Positions 18,019 through 26,213 of a DNA stretch of 59,872 nt are shown here, one piece after another. Made by a program: the position numbers and the translations under genes. Position 1 is the stretch's first letter. Each line of letters begins with the position of its first letter. A model generated the notes under the pieces. It made no database searches and was not told the origin of the DNA. It worked only from the letters and a program-made list of their open reading frames with translations. The stretch is from an uncultured Bacteroidia bacterium (lineage in GTDB: Bacteria; Bacteroidota; Bacteroidia; Bacteroidales; F082): contig CADCJI010000021.1 of NCBI GenBank assembly GCA_902801625.1, forward strand, positions 1-59,872. Reading direction: 5' to 3'.

Positions 18019-18327
18019 TTATGCCGCTTTTTGGGCTGTGTTCTTGATTCTGACTTTGGCGCTGGTCTGACGGACAACTTTCCTCACCGTGCCTTTCGAC
18101 ATGTTGAAGAAAGTGCGGTTTTCGCGCCTCGGTTTTGCATTCTCCCGTTGGAGTTGCTTGATGATTTGATCTTTGTTTGACACCTTCTGTTTCAGCAGTT
18201 CTCCCTTAAGAATGCTGAGTTCTTTGTGCAAGCGCTTCACTTCTTGCTTTAAGAATGCGTTTTCTCGAATGAGAGTGTCGTTTGATAGGGCTGCGCCCTC
18301 AATGAATTCTTGTTTCTTGTTGTTCAT
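18019..18327 (-). CDS. Small coiled-coil basic protein
   Basis: A 102-residue protein with a heptad-like helix at about residues 20-65 (RENAFLKQEVKRLHKELSIL), then a basic tail rich in Arg/Lys. No domain is recognised. It starts 84 bases after the DUF697-like gene and ends 27 bases before the YaaW-like gene, so it is probably part of the operon. A scaffold or nucleic-acid-binding role is possible but not shown. Confidence 0.65.
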   Translation of the reverse strand: MNNKKQEFIEGAALSNDTLIRENAFLKQEVKRLHKELSILKGELLKQKVSNKDQIIKQLQRENAKPRRENRTFFNMSKGTVRKVVRQTSAKVRIKNTAQKAA

Positions 18328-18361
18328 ATTATTCCTTTTTTTGTGTGTTGTTTAACTTGTT

Positions 18362-18388
18362 CGGAAGCGTGGCTATTATCAGCCACGC
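18362..18388. terminator. Perfect hairpin inside the YaaW operon
   Basis: CGGAAGCGTGGCT and AGCCACGCTTCCG form a perfect stem with a short loop (ATTATC region), between the DUF697-like gene and the coiled-coil gene. It has no T-run on the minus strand, so it may be a processing or attenuation hairpin rather than a full stop. Confidence 0.5.
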
Positions 18389-18411
18389 TTCCGTTTCGGT
18401 TGCGAAAGGCT

Positions 18412-18780
18412 TTATGCGGCCATAGACCTCTGGTCGAAGTCGTTGGCCATGGCCCAGCCCGTAGCCTCAGCTATGCCGACGCTGATGCCAGCCGACAAAG
18501 CTTGTCCCGCAAACGGGATGAGCTTGCACAGCTCTTTCGCGAGTGCTTTGATGGGTTGTTTGAGGAGAATTCTCCTGAGGGTGGCCACTGCGATGCCTTT
18601 GGCCGCTGCGGCAGGCTTGTCTTCGCCGAAGACTCCAGCAAGTTCGCGGGCCATCATGGCAAGGGCTGTGACATCGGCGGCAAGTCCTGTGCCAGGAATA
18701 GGACTGAGGTTGCCTGCGCCAGCGGCTGCAGACCAGGAATGGATGATGCGTTTGCATCTTTGTCTTTGAGCTTCTGTCAT
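18412..18780 (-). CDS. DUF697-like small hydrophobic protein
   Basis: A 122-residue protein with IIHSWSAAAGAGNLSPIPGTGLAAD and MMARELAGVFGED, then ILLKQPIKALAKELCKLIPFAGQALSAG (described in pieces). This pattern of proline/glycine motifs between hydrophobic helices resembles DUF697, usually found at the C-terminus of small GTPases and thought to associate with membranes. Here it is free-standing with no GTPase domain. It lies between the DUF3825 gene (37 bases upstream) and the coiled-coil gene. Confidence 0.7.
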   Translation of the reverse strand: MTEAQRQRCKRIIHSWSAAAGAGNLSPIPGTGLAADVTALAMMARELAGVFGEDKPAAAAKGIAVATLRRILLKQPIKALAKELCKLIPFAGQALSAGISVGIAEATGWAMANDFDQRSMAA

Positions 18781-18817
18781 ATCTTTATTGTTTTTGGAGT
18801 GTGTGTTCTTATTTCAT

Positions 18818-19996
18818 TTATATTTTGTTTGGGTTCAACCATGACTCGTCAGGCTTGGCGATGAGTCTTGCGTTTTGATAGGCTGGGTCTAATGGGATGA
18901 TGGTCTCAGGCTTGTATATCTTGTGCATCTTGTCTGGCGTCAGGATTAGAGCAAAGTCTGGATGATCGCTATAGATGCCGTTCAAATAGATGGGCATCAA
19001 AAGTTGAATGATGTCGGTCTGTGGGCGGTACATGGGCGCGACGATGTTGTGGTTGCGTTTTGCGAGGATGACTGCCATGTCGATGGCTCGGTCAAGCATG
19101 CTTGCTAAAACTGCAGATGCTTTGCCTTGGTGCTCCAATGGGAAACGATTGCGTCGTTTGTCGATGATATGCTCGAAGGTGCTGAAGTCCCTCTCGACGA
19201 CCCATGAGGTTTGGAATATGACATCGTTGACGTCCTCGAAGTACTGGGGAGGTTGTGGGTTGACAGTACCATCAAATCCCAATTCGGTGAGGCCCCCTTT
19301 GACCATCTTTGGATTGTGGATTAGCGGCTCTCCTGTTGAATAGAATTCGACACGTCCGGCAATCAACACATCGTGGAAGTACTTGTCAAGCAAGTTGGAG
19401 TTGAAAAGAGCGGTTTTGCGGTTGTTTGAATACACCACCTTATCGGGTTTGTCACTACGGGATTCCTTGACCAATTTGTTCAAGGTGTTTTCAAGGTACG
19501 ATTTCAGAATGGGGTGATGTATCTGTGATTGACGGCTGTTGTATTCCCAGGTTTCAGGGATGATGGCATTCGCAATTTCGTCAAGGAAGTCCTGGCCTTG
19601 TTGATAATTGTCGAAGTACATCCTGCCGATGGAAAAACTCCTGGCAACCTTGACATATTTCTTGAAGTCGTCAGAGGTTCCCCATGATACGCCTTTGAAC
19701 ACATTGGAGTCGGGTGACTTTTGGAACCAGCCATAGATAATTTCTCCTTGGCTGTTCCTTAGTGGGAGGGCGAATCGGATGTACATTGCTTCGGCTTCGC
19801 ATACCCGTTGACCGTCGCGAGAAGGATATCCAGCGTGGTTCAAAAACTCTTTGGTGGCTTCCTCGACCATCTGATCAAGTTGGGCTCTGTTTATGGATTG
19901 TGTGTTGCCTGCGACAATCACACTTAACTCTTTTACGCAGGAGGCAATGTTCTCAACATAGCCGAGGGCCAAAAGGCCAGATTTTTGTTTCTTCAT
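18818..19996 (-). CDS. DUF3825 domain protein
   Basis: A 392-residue protein whose second half matches DUF3825: KTALFNSNLLDKYFHDVLIA, a RRNRFP motif in the middle, and the end IIQLLMPIYLNGIYSDHPDF...LDPAYQNARLIAKPDESWL. The first 150 residues contain EAMYIRFALPLRNSQGEIIYG and are unassigned. DUF3825 domains often accompany RNA-binding (cold-shock or LOTUS) domains; I see none here. It is the first gene of a four-gene operon, with a TAnnTTTG box upstream and a WYL regulator reading the other way. Confidence 0.82.
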   Translation of the reverse strand: MKKQKSGLLALGYVENIASCVKELSVIVAGNTQSINRAQLDQMVEEATKEFLNHAGYPSRDGQRVCEAEAMYIRFALPLRNSQGEIIYGWFQKSPDSNVFKGVSWGTSDDFKKYVKVARSFSIGRMYFDNYQQGQDFLDEIANAIIPETWEYNSRQSQIHHPILKSYLENTLNKLVKESRSDKPDKVVYSNNRKTALFNSNLLDKYFHDVLIAGRVEFYSTGEPLIHNPKMVKGGLTELGFDGTVNPQPPQYFEDVNDVIFQTSWVVERDFSTFEHIIDKRRNRFPLEHQGKASAVLASMLDRAIDMAVILAKRNHNIVAPMYRPQTDIIQLLMPIYLNGIYSDHPDFALILTPDKMHKIYKPETIIPLDPAYQNARLIAKPDESWLNPNKI

Positions 19997-20020
19997 ATCA
20001 TTTTTATTGTCATGTTATTT

Positions 20021-20041
20021 GATGCGGGAGTTTCCCGCATC
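20021..20041. promoter_or_regulatory. Leader hairpin before DUF3825 operon
   Basis: GATGCGGGA and TCCCGCATC with loop GTT lie between the -7 box (20053-20060) and the start codon, so in the 5' leader of the operon transcript. It could be an attenuator, a protein-binding site or an mRNA stabiliser. Confidence 0.5.
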
Positions 20042-20052
20042 ATTTTCGGCTG

Positions 20053-20060
20053 CAAAGATA
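20053..20060 (-). promoter_or_regulatory. -7 promoter box for DUF3825 operon
   Basis: The minus strand reads TATCTTTG then CAGCCG, a perfect Bacteroidota -7 box, 57 bases before the start codon. Confidence 0.65.
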
Positions 20061-20198
20061 CAACTTTTTTTAATCGGTGTATGCGATTTTGAGATGTTGT
20101 AATTTGTGAAAATTTGCTTCACAAATTAAATCTTTGACAAATAGTAAGAAAAAAATATATATTTTCTAAATAATATGCGATTTAATCTCAAATATAAG

Positions 20199-20206
20199 TA
20201 TTTTTG
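20199..20206 (+). promoter_or_regulatory. -7 promoter box for the WYL regulator
   Basis: TATTTTTG followed by CAGC, 22 bases before the WYL gene start. With the minus-strand box at 20053-20060 it defines a divergent, A/T-rich control region in which the WYL protein could regulate both sides. Confidence 0.6.
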
Positions 20207-20227
20207 CAGCACTAAATCTAATAAACT

Positions 20228-21349
20228 ATGGAAAACAAGCACAAAAGAATTGTAATTATTGATCGGATGCTAAAAGGGGATCCTGTTTCGTTCCTTCAAA
20301 TAGCAAAAGAATTGGAGAACGAATTGCAAGAGATTAAAAAGAAAAAGAAACACAAAGTAGAACTGAGTAGCTGGGATTTGACAAATCAGTATAGTGATGT
20401 TTTTCGCAAGGATATTCAAACAATTCGAGAAATCTTGAAAACAACTATGGGCTTGTCGCCAGATATGCTTGAGACTGTTGGCAACAATAGGAATAAGAAA
20501 TATCATTATAGAGATAACACATTTTCAATTCTTCCCTATTTAGATTACCGTTATTCGGCAAAAGACTACAAAAGTTTGGAAAGGGCAGTGGATTTAATGA
20601 GAGGCACTCTGCCCGAACAAGTTTTTGAGTTTGTGGAGTTTTCTTTGAAAAGCCGTGTGGAATATGATTTTGGCGAAACTGAAAAAAGCATTGACTATGG
20701 CGATAACCTTAGTTTGAAAGGTAGGGAGCGACTTCCAATTCTATATAAGGTGTTAAATAGAAAGGTTCTTAAGATTTCCTACAAGACTTTCAAAGATTTG
20801 ACCTTTGAGTTCGTTTTCCATCCATATTTACTAAAACAATTCAACAGTCGGTGGTTTTTGTTCGGAAGACATGAGGAAAAAGGCAATGATTATTGGAATG
20901 TGCCTGTCGATAGGATTACGAAAATGGAAGAGTTGAAAAATGTGGAGTTCATAAACAGACCAAATCAATATATGAGGTATTTTGACAATTTTATTGGGGT
21001 TTCCGAGAAAGTGTGGCTTGGTGAAGATGGCGATGAGAATGATAGATTGTTCTTAGGTGATGTTGGTGTTACTTCAAAAAAAATACTTATTGTTATAAGA
21101 GTTGAGGGCAAGGGAACCTGGGGCAGAATCAAAACCAAGCCCTTGCATATTTCCCAAGTGGAATTAGATACTGGTTTTAATGAAGTGGATAATTGTGGGA
21201 GAATTAGGCTCGATATTATTCCTAATGTTGAATTTTACAACAAAATCATGGAATTAGGCGAAAATGTCATAGTTGAGTCTCCACTTAGAGTTAGAAATAT
21301 TTTGAAAAACCGTTTGAAAAACACTCTAAAAAAATATGAAAAAGACTGA
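20228..21349 (+). CDS. WYL domain transcriptional regulator
   Basis: A 373-residue regulator. The N-terminal 110 residues form a helix-rich, probably winged-helix region (KRIVIIDRMLKGDPVSFLQIAKELE, described in parts, and FRKDIQTIREILKT). Around residues 180-235 there is a WYL core (LKISYKTFKDLTFEFVFHPYLLKQFNSRWFLFG in pieces: FHPYLLKQFN, SRWFLFGRH). A C-terminal WCX-like extension follows. WYL proteins sense ligands and often repress defence or DNA-damage genes. It is transcribed away from the DUF3825 operon across a 231-base A/T-rich spacer, which makes it the likely controller of that operon. It is A/T-rich compared with the housekeeping genes. Confidence 0.85.
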   Translation: MENKHKRIVIIDRMLKGDPVSFLQIAKELENELQEIKKKKKHKVELSSWDLTNQYSDVFRKDIQTIREILKTTMGLSPDMLETVGNNRNKKYHYRDNTFSILPYLDYRYSAKDYKSLERAVDLMRGTLPEQVFEFVEFSLKSRVEYDFGETEKSIDYGDNLSLKGRERLPILYKVLNRKVLKISYKTFKDLTFEFVFHPYLLKQFNSRWFLFGRHEEKGNDYWNVPVDRITKMEELKNVEFINRPNQYMRYFDNFIGVSEKVWLGEDGDENDRLFLGDVGVTSKKILIVIRVEGKGTWGRIKTKPLHISQVELDTGFNEVDNCGRIRLDIIPNVEFYNKIMELGENVIVESPLRVRNILKNRLKNTLKKYEKD

Positions 21350-21353
21350 TAAT

Positions 21354-21536
21354 ATGTTTCTTATTCGCACCTGCCCCCGCTGCCAAACCGAAATCAAGCT
21401 GTTCACCCTGCCAGAGGGCACGATGACAGATCCCGCGCCAGCCAAAACGCGGCTATTTGTCGTAAAACGTTGCCCCAACTGCGGCAAAAGGGTCGTCTTT
21501 TGGGTGGGATGGAAGCAGGTGGTGAATCATCCATAA
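21354..21536 (+). CDS. Small zinc-ribbon protein
   Basis: A 60-residue protein with two cysteine pairs, CPRC near residue 7 and CPNC near residue 45, forming a probable zinc ribbon. ATG 21354 is 4 bases after the WYL stop codon, so the two genes are likely cotranscribed. It may bind DNA or a partner protein; no closer identification is possible. It is more G/C-rich than the WYL gene. Confidence 0.55.
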   Translation: MFLIRTCPRCQTEIKLFTLPEGTMTDPAPAKTRLFVVKRCPNCGKRVVFWVGWKQVVNHP

Positions 21537-21832
21537 TTTTTTGAACCATTCTACGTTGCGAACACCCTCATCCTTAAAAATGCAAACAACCACAAAACCA
21601 ACAATACAAGTATCTGAAACCAAAGGCGAAAAGGCATCTGCCATTTTTGAATGCAAAACGGCCTTTACTTTTTGCAAAAAATCTGGATAATCCGCAAACG
21701 GCTTTGAAAATCAACGCTTTAAAAATGTAATAATCTTATTTTCAATTATTTATGAAAACTGTGGATTTTTTTCCTACCTTTGCGTTCGATTTTGAAAACG
21801 AACAACCAACAACAGTATAAATTCAACGGATT
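21537..21832. other. Intergenic stretch with one promoter box
   Basis: No gene is supported in these 296 bases. TACCTTTG at 21775-21782 is a -7 box for the small coiled-coil gene at 21833. Nothing else stands out. Confidence 0.5.
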
Positions 21833-22144
21833 ATGTACCAAATTTTTAAAGACCAACTCGACAAGTCAAAACTCATCATTTCGGGCGTAAAAAGAAACCA
21901 ACGTCTCGGTCGCGATGCCGGCGTGGAAGAAAGCGTGATGCAGAAGATGGAGGAAGACTGCAAGCGTTTGGAAGCCATTTCTGCCGAAATCGACAAACTT
22001 CAAGAAGAGCTTCGCAAGAAGAGCGATGAAGCCCATGTCGCCCTCAACACCTTGAAAAGCAGGACACAAATCGTGAAAAAATCCATCAAATCGAAGTATG
22101 ACCAAACTTGGTGGACCAAGTTCGGCATCCCTGACAGGAGATAA
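21833..22144 (+). CDS. Small coiled-coil protein of unknown function
   Basis: A 103-residue soluble protein that is mostly a charged helix (VMQKMEEDCKRLEAISAEI, KLQEELRKKSDEA), ending KYDQTWWTKFGIPDRR. No signal peptide. It has its own -7 box at 21775 and converges with the methyltransferase gene at 22151. Its codon use resembles that of core genes, so it is likely real, but no function can be given. Confidence 0.75.
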   Translation: MYQIFKDQLDKSKLIISGVKRNQRLGRDAGVEESVMQKMEEDCKRLEAISAEIDKLQEELRKKSDEAHVALNTLKSRTQIVKKSIKSKYDQTWWTKFGIPDRR

Positions 22145-22150
22145 GACAAT

Positions 22151-23353
22151 TTACTTATGAACCCTATGAGCCGCTTCTGATGAGGCGGCTTTTTTTGTGC
22201 GGATGATGACCTTCTCCTCCCCTTTCAAGGTAGTGGCAAAGAGATAGGTCTCATCGCCGTCACCAATCTTCAAGGACTTGCGCAACTCCACAACCGAAAG
22301 CGGGAAATTGCGCACAGCGATGCTGGCTTTTTCGACACCCTGAAGCAAGGTCTGGTTCACCTTTTTATTGTAAGGTGCCCAGTCCACCACTTCGAAGATA
22401 CGGCCTGGAAAATCGGTAATCAGCTGATTAGATGTGTACAAATTACTGTTTTTGTGTAGTTTACAAACACCAAAGCGTTCCGTCAACATTTTGAAGCATC
22501 CTGCTTTCATCACAGCGGGATTGGGTTCGTAGAGGTAGTTCAAAACACTGTCTGCAAGTCGGCTTGGGCACTGGCGTTCTTCCTCCTGCGTGAAACAGAC
22601 TTCTGGCTGGAAAGTCATCAAGTTGACACAGACAAATTGAGGTTCACTTTGGTAACCGCGTTCCAAAACGAAAACCAGTTCCTTGCACTCGTTGGCAACA
22701 GCCACCACATGCACCTCTTTCACATGATGCAACTCCTCCAAAGCCTTACTGATATCGAGCATCGGAGACAGCTTAATCATCACTTTTTGTGCCTTTTGTA
22801 GAAGCTCATCTTGTAATGTCGATACATCAGGTGTACAGTCAGCGATGGATACCGTCTTGCGACCATGCTCGTCTCTTCGGGCAGGGTCAATGAAGATGCA
22901 ATCCTTGGGTTCGCAGTGAGCTAAATACTCTTCTGCAGTTTCATTCCAAACTTTGACATTGGCATTCAAAACCTCAAAATTGTGCATCGACAAGTCGCAG
23001 AGCTCAGCTTGTCGCTCCACATAGTCGGCTTGTTGGAATTGTCGTGCAATAAAATAGGTGTCGATGCCCAAGCCGCCAGTCAAGTCGGCAAAGGTTTGGC
23101 CTTGTAATAATCCCGCTTTGTATTGTGCGCTGGCTTCCGAAGAGCATTGCTCAATGGAGAGGTGTGCGGGGAAAAGCAAATCTTCATTCTCGCTCCACGA
23201 AGGCACTTTCTTGCGCAACAACTGCCGTGCTTCGATTTGTCGCAGAGCCAATGAAACATCAGTGCCGACGGGCGCCTTTTTCAAGGCGAGCGTCGGCACA
23301 TCAGCATTCAGGTTTTCCCTGATGTATTGTCTAGTGATATCGTTCAAACTCAA
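22151..23353 (-). CDS. SAM-dependent methyltransferase with THUMP-like domain
   Basis: A 400-residue class I methyltransferase. Around residues 85-105 FADLTGGLGIDTYFIA is the SAM-binding motif I; CIFIDPARRDEHGRK near 155 is the motif IV/catalytic loop; MIKLSPMLDIS follows. The C-terminal part (CKLHKNSNLYTSNQLITDFPG, in part, and SIAVRNFPLSV) resembles the THUMP-like domain of predicted RNA methyltransferases. Substrate RNA is unknown. Its ATG overlaps the upstream pseudouridine synthase stop by 4 bases, so the two RNA-modification genes are translationally coupled. Confidence 0.85.
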   Translation of the reverse strand: MSLNDITRQYIRENLNADVPTLALKKAPVGTDVSLALRQIEARQLLRKKVPSWSENEDLLFPAHLSIEQCSSEASAQYKAGLLQGQTFADLTGGLGIDTYFIARQFQQADYVERQAELCDLSMHNFEVLNANVKVWNETAEEYLAHCEPKDCIFIDPARRDEHGRKTVSIADCTPDVSTLQDELLQKAQKVMIKLSPMLDISKALEELHHVKEVHVVAVANECKELVFVLERGYQSEPQFVCVNLMTFQPEVCFTQEEERQCPSRLADSVLNYLYEPNPAVMKAGCFKMLTERFGVCKLHKNSNLYTSNQLITDFPGRIFEVVDWAPYNKKVNQTLLQGVEKASIAVRNFPLSVVELRKSLKIGDGDETYLFATTLKGEEKVIIRTKKAASSEAAHRVHK

Positions 23354-24807
23354 ATCTTCTTCAGATTGTTCACCTCAAGGTCGGTGAGGAAACGCCATTC
23401 ACCACGAGGCAGTCTGTACTTGTCGAGACCAGCAAACATCACGCGGTCGAGCTTGGTCACTTCGTAACCGAGGTGTTCGAAGATACGGCGCACGATGCGG
23501 TTGCGGCCTGAATGGAGTTCGATACCGATACTCTTCTTGCTGTCGTCATCCTGGTCGTAGGCGATATTGTCAGCGGCAATAGGACCATCATCTAATTCAA
23601 TGCCTTCTGCGATGCGCAGCATATCGTTCTTGGTCAAGGGCTTGTTCAAGATGACATGATAGAGTTTCGGAATCTCGCTGCTCGGATGGGTCAGCTTCTT
23701 GGCCAAGTCACCGTCGTTGGTGAACAGCAACAGACCTGTAGTTTGCTTGTCGAGACGGCCAACGGGATAGACGCGCTCTGGGCAAGCGTTCTTGACGAGT
23801 TCCATCACGGTGTCACGCTCATACGGATCGTCAGAAGTGGTGATATAACCTTTGGGTTTATTGAGCAAGATGTAGCGAAGCTTCTCGCGGTTGAGGGTCT
23901 GTCCTCCATAAACCACCTTGTCTTCAGTCTTCACCTTATAGCCCATTGTGGTAATCACTTCACCGTTCACCTCCACGCAGCCGGCCTTGATGAGGTCGTC
24001 GGCTTCGCGGCGTGAGCAGATGCCACAGTCGGCCAAATATTTGTTCAAACGGATTTCGCCAGTGGCTTTCGGGCGGTCGTACAGCGGGTCTTTCTCACGG
24101 ACATAGCCCTTGCGGCCACGGCGCGGCTCTTCTTCATCTTCAAAACCGCGACGCGGGCGGTCGTCAAAGCGGCGATTGCCACCACGCGGTCTGTCTTCAT
24201 CAAAGCGACGGCGAGGTCTGTCTTCGTCGTTGAATCTGCGACGTGGACGCTCGTCATCGTCAAAACGGCGGCGGGGTCTATCGTCGTCATGGAAACGGCG
24301 CTCACGCGGCTTGTCTTCATCGAAACGACGGCGGGGACGCTCATCATCATCGAATCTGCGGCGAGGACGGTCGTCGAAACGGCGTTCGCCACGAGATTTG
24401 TCATCATCAAAACGGCGGCGGGGTCTGTCTTCATCGTCAAATCTACGACGCGGACGGTCGTCGTCGTGGAAACGGCGTTCACGCGGTTTGTTGTCATCAA
24501 AACGACGGCGTGGACGCTCGTCATCGTCGAAACGGCGGCGAGGACGGTCATCACGACGGCCTTCACCGTGTTCGTCATCAAAGCGGCGGCGGGGACGATC
24601 ACCAAACTTACGGTCGCCGAACCTGCGGTCGCCACGATTGTCATCAAATCGGCGCTCACCTCTCGGCTTGTCGCCAAAACTTCTCTCTTCGCGTCCTTCC
24701 TCGTCACCGTCGCGGTGATAGAACTTGAAGGACCTTCTCTGCTGGAATTCTTCATCAGCAGGCTTTCTGGTGCGCGGACGCTTGCCAGATCTTTCGTTTT
24801 CAGTCAT
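23350..24807 (-). CDS. RluB/RluE-type pseudouridine synthase with long RFDD-repeat N-terminus
   Basis: A 485-residue protein. Residues about 15-235 are a low-complexity array of RPRRRFDD(D/E) units, far longer than usual N-terminal tails. An S4 RNA-binding domain follows at about 247-300 (IRLNKYLADCGICSRREAD). The catalytic domain contains YPVGRLDKQTTGLLLFTNDGD, with the catalytic Asp in GRLD, and ends with ELHSGRNRIVRRIFEHLGY. It isomerises a uridine in large-subunit rRNA. The arginine-rich tail could bind RNA or phase-separate. It is coupled to the downstream methyltransferase. Confidence 0.9.
   Translation of the reverse strand: MTENERSGKRPRTRKPADEEFQQRRSFKFYHRDGDEEGREERSFGDKPRGERRFDDNRGDRRFGDRKFGDRPRRRFDDEHGEGRRDDRPRRRFDDDERPRRRFDDNKPRERRFHDDDRPRRRFDDEDRPRRRFDDDKSRGERRFDDRPRRRFDDDERPRRRFDEDKPRERRFHDDDRPRRRFDDDERPRRRFNDEDRPRRRFDEDRPRGGNRRFDDRPRRGFEDEEEPRRGRKGYVREKDPLYDRPKATGEIRLNKYLADCGICSRREADDLIKAGCVEVNGEVITTMGYKVKTEDKVVYGGQTLNREKLRYILLNKPKGYITTSDDPYERDTVMELVKNACPERVYPVGRLDKQTTGLLLFTNDGDLAKKLTHPSSEIPKLYHVILNKPLTKNDMLRIAEGIELDDGPIAADNIAYDQDDDSKKSIGIELHSGRNRIVRRIFEHLGYEVTKLDRVMFAGLDKYRLPRGEWRFLTDLEVNNLKKI
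24090..24690. repeat. Tandem repeats encoding RPRRRFDD units
   Basis: Degenerate in-frame tandem repeats, with words such as CGGCGGCGGGGTCTGTC and CGTCATCGTCGAAAC on the plus strand, encode about 20 copies of (R)PRRRFDD in the pseudouridine synthase. Copy number in such arrays often varies between strains. Long reverse-frame ORFs here are artefacts of the repeat. Confidence 0.9.
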
Positions 24808-24836
24808 TTATAATTATGTATTAGTGATAAAAAATC

Positions 24837-24866
24837 CATTCCGTCGCGGAATGGGCGGCAAAAGTA
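24837..24866 (-). promoter_or_regulatory. -7 box and leader hairpin for the pseudouridine synthase operon
   Basis: The minus strand reads TACTTTTG at 24859-24866, a TAnnTTTG match. Immediately downstream in the leader is the perfect hairpin CCATTCCG/CGGAATGG with loop TCG (24837-24855), about 30 bases before the start codon. Confidence 0.55.
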
Positions 24867-24968
24867 CGAATAATTTGGGAATATGCCATTGTTTTAGGTG
24901 AATTATTTGTTTTTCTTGATATTACTTCATATCGAGAAACACTTAGAAAATCCATTGTTCCAAATCTG

Positions 24969-25001
24969 GTTCACAACTTTGTGGACCACAGATTTGTGAA
25001 C
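24969..25001. repeat. Element B upstream palindrome
   Basis: GTTCACAA...TGTGGACCACA...TTGTGAAC, a 33-base dyad. Its first 22 bases are identical to the palindrome after the ATPase gene (26214-26261); the difference is explained by loss of 15 bases between two GACCACA words. It overlaps the -33 box of the promoter. Confidence 0.88.
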
Positions 25002-25024
25002 TAATGAAAAAAGTTGTATCTTTG
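24993..25024 (+). promoter_or_regulatory. Promoter of ATPase B
   Basis: TTTG (24993-24996), a 20-base spacer, then TATCTTTG (25017-25024): a textbook Bacteroidota promoter, 25 bases before the ATG. The -33 box lies inside the right half of the palindrome at 24969-25001, so a protein bound there should block transcription. Confidence 0.75.
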
Positions 25025-25049
25025 CAGCGAATAAAAGGGATTTCTCATT

Positions 25050-26174
25050 ATGAAAAAAACATTTATCTATGGCGTGGCGGTTGAAGGTACCAACTTTACA
25101 GACCGTAAGAAAGAGACAAGACGTCTCAAACAGGACTTTGAAAACGGGCAGAATGTGATACTTATCTCTCCTCGAAGAATGGGCAAGACTTCTCTTGTGA
25201 GGAAAGTTCAAACTCTAGTTGACAAAGACATCGTGACGGTTTACATGGACATCTACGACTGTCGCAACGAATATGAATTCTATAACAAATTTGCAGCCGA
25301 GCTCCTTAAACAAACCGCTGGCAAAGCCGAAGCCGTCATGAAAAACATCAAGGAATTCCTGGTCCGATTGTCACCAACTATTTCCTTCGGTCCCGACCCC
25401 AACAACGAGTTTTCCCTATCTCTTGGCATTACATCCAAAAACTATTCTCCAGAAGAAATCCTACAATTACCCGAACGCATGGCCGAAAAAATGGGCAAGC
25501 ACATTGTGGTTTGCATCGACGAGTTCCAACAGATTGGCGAATTCCCAGACTCACTGAAAGTACAGAAAAAAATGCGCGGCATTTGGCAACTGCAAAGTAA
25601 TGCTTCCTATTGCCTGTTTGGAAGCAAAAAGCATTTGCTTGCCAATCTCTTTCAAAGCAAGAAGATGCCATTTTACCAATTTGGCGACATTCTGTTTCTC
25701 CAACCCATCCCTACAGAAGACTGGATTCCTTTTATCAGCCAGAAGTTCGAGGAAAAAAACATGAGCATTTCTGATGCCATCATCGAAAAGATTTGCTCTA
25801 CAGTGCAAAGCCAATCCTCATACGTTCAGCAACTGGCATGGAATGTCATGCTCAACACCACAAAAAAAGCGGATGAAGCCGCATTGGAAACTGCCATTGA
25901 AGACCTGCTGAATCAAAACTCACTGCTGTTTCTGCAGCAAATCGAGAATCTGACTGCCTACCAAATGAACTTCCTAAAAGCCGTCGCAAAAGGCGTACAC
26001 ACCGACTTCACTTCCAAAGAGGTACTATCCACCTATGATTTAGGGTCAAAATCCAATATTTCAAGAATCAAGACCGTATTGACCCAAAAAGAGTTGATAG
26101 AAAAAACGCCCAACGGAATCGTGTTCTCAGACCCTGTTTTTGAGCTTTGGTTTACCAAAGAATGGTGTAAATAA
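25050..26174 (+). CDS. AAA ATPase (archaeal-type P-loop) without nuclease domain
   Basis: A 374-residue ATPase. It begins with a GVAVEGTNFTDRKKETRRL motif, followed by Walker A SPRRMGKTS near residue 45, Walker B IVVCIDEFQQIGEF near 155, and SYCLFGSKKHLL as a sensor-like strand. A lid and a C-terminal winged helix follow (FTSKEVLSTYDLGSKSNISRI). It belongs to the same broad ATPase family as the genes at 12424 and 46148 but is shorter and lacks their DxxK-type C-terminal domain. It sits alone between housekeeping genes, flanked on both sides by matching palindromes. Role unknown. Confidence 0.85.
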   Translation: MKKTFIYGVAVEGTNFTDRKKETRRLKQDFENGQNVILISPRRMGKTSLVRKVQTLVDKDIVTVYMDIYDCRNEYEFYNKFAAELLKQTAGKAEAVMKNIKEFLVRLSPTISFGPDPNNEFSLSLGITSKNYSPEEILQLPERMAEKMGKHIVVCIDEFQQIGEFPDSLKVQKKMRGIWQLQSNASYCLFGSKKHLLANLFQSKKMPFYQFGDILFLQPIPTEDWIPFISQKFEEKNMSISDAIIEKICSTVQSQSSYVQQLAWNVMLNTTKKADEAALETAIEDLLNQNSLLFLQQIENLTAYQMNFLKAVAKGVHTDFTSKEVLSTYDLGSKSNISRIKTVLTQKELIEKTPNGIVFSDPVFELWFTKEWCK

Positions 26175-26213
26175 CAAATTGTTATTTAAGTAATTACAAA
26201 TTACATATCAAAA

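Noticed and set aside
14047-21536. A prophage
   Set aside because: No integrase, capsid, terminase, tail or lysis genes are present; the island contents fit defence or stress functions better.
24045-24813. Several long opposite-strand reading frames (Ser/Arg- or Val/Thr-rich) over the pseudouridine synthase N-terminus
   Set aside because: They are shadows of the RFDD tandem repeat; composition is extreme, and no start signals or domains support them.
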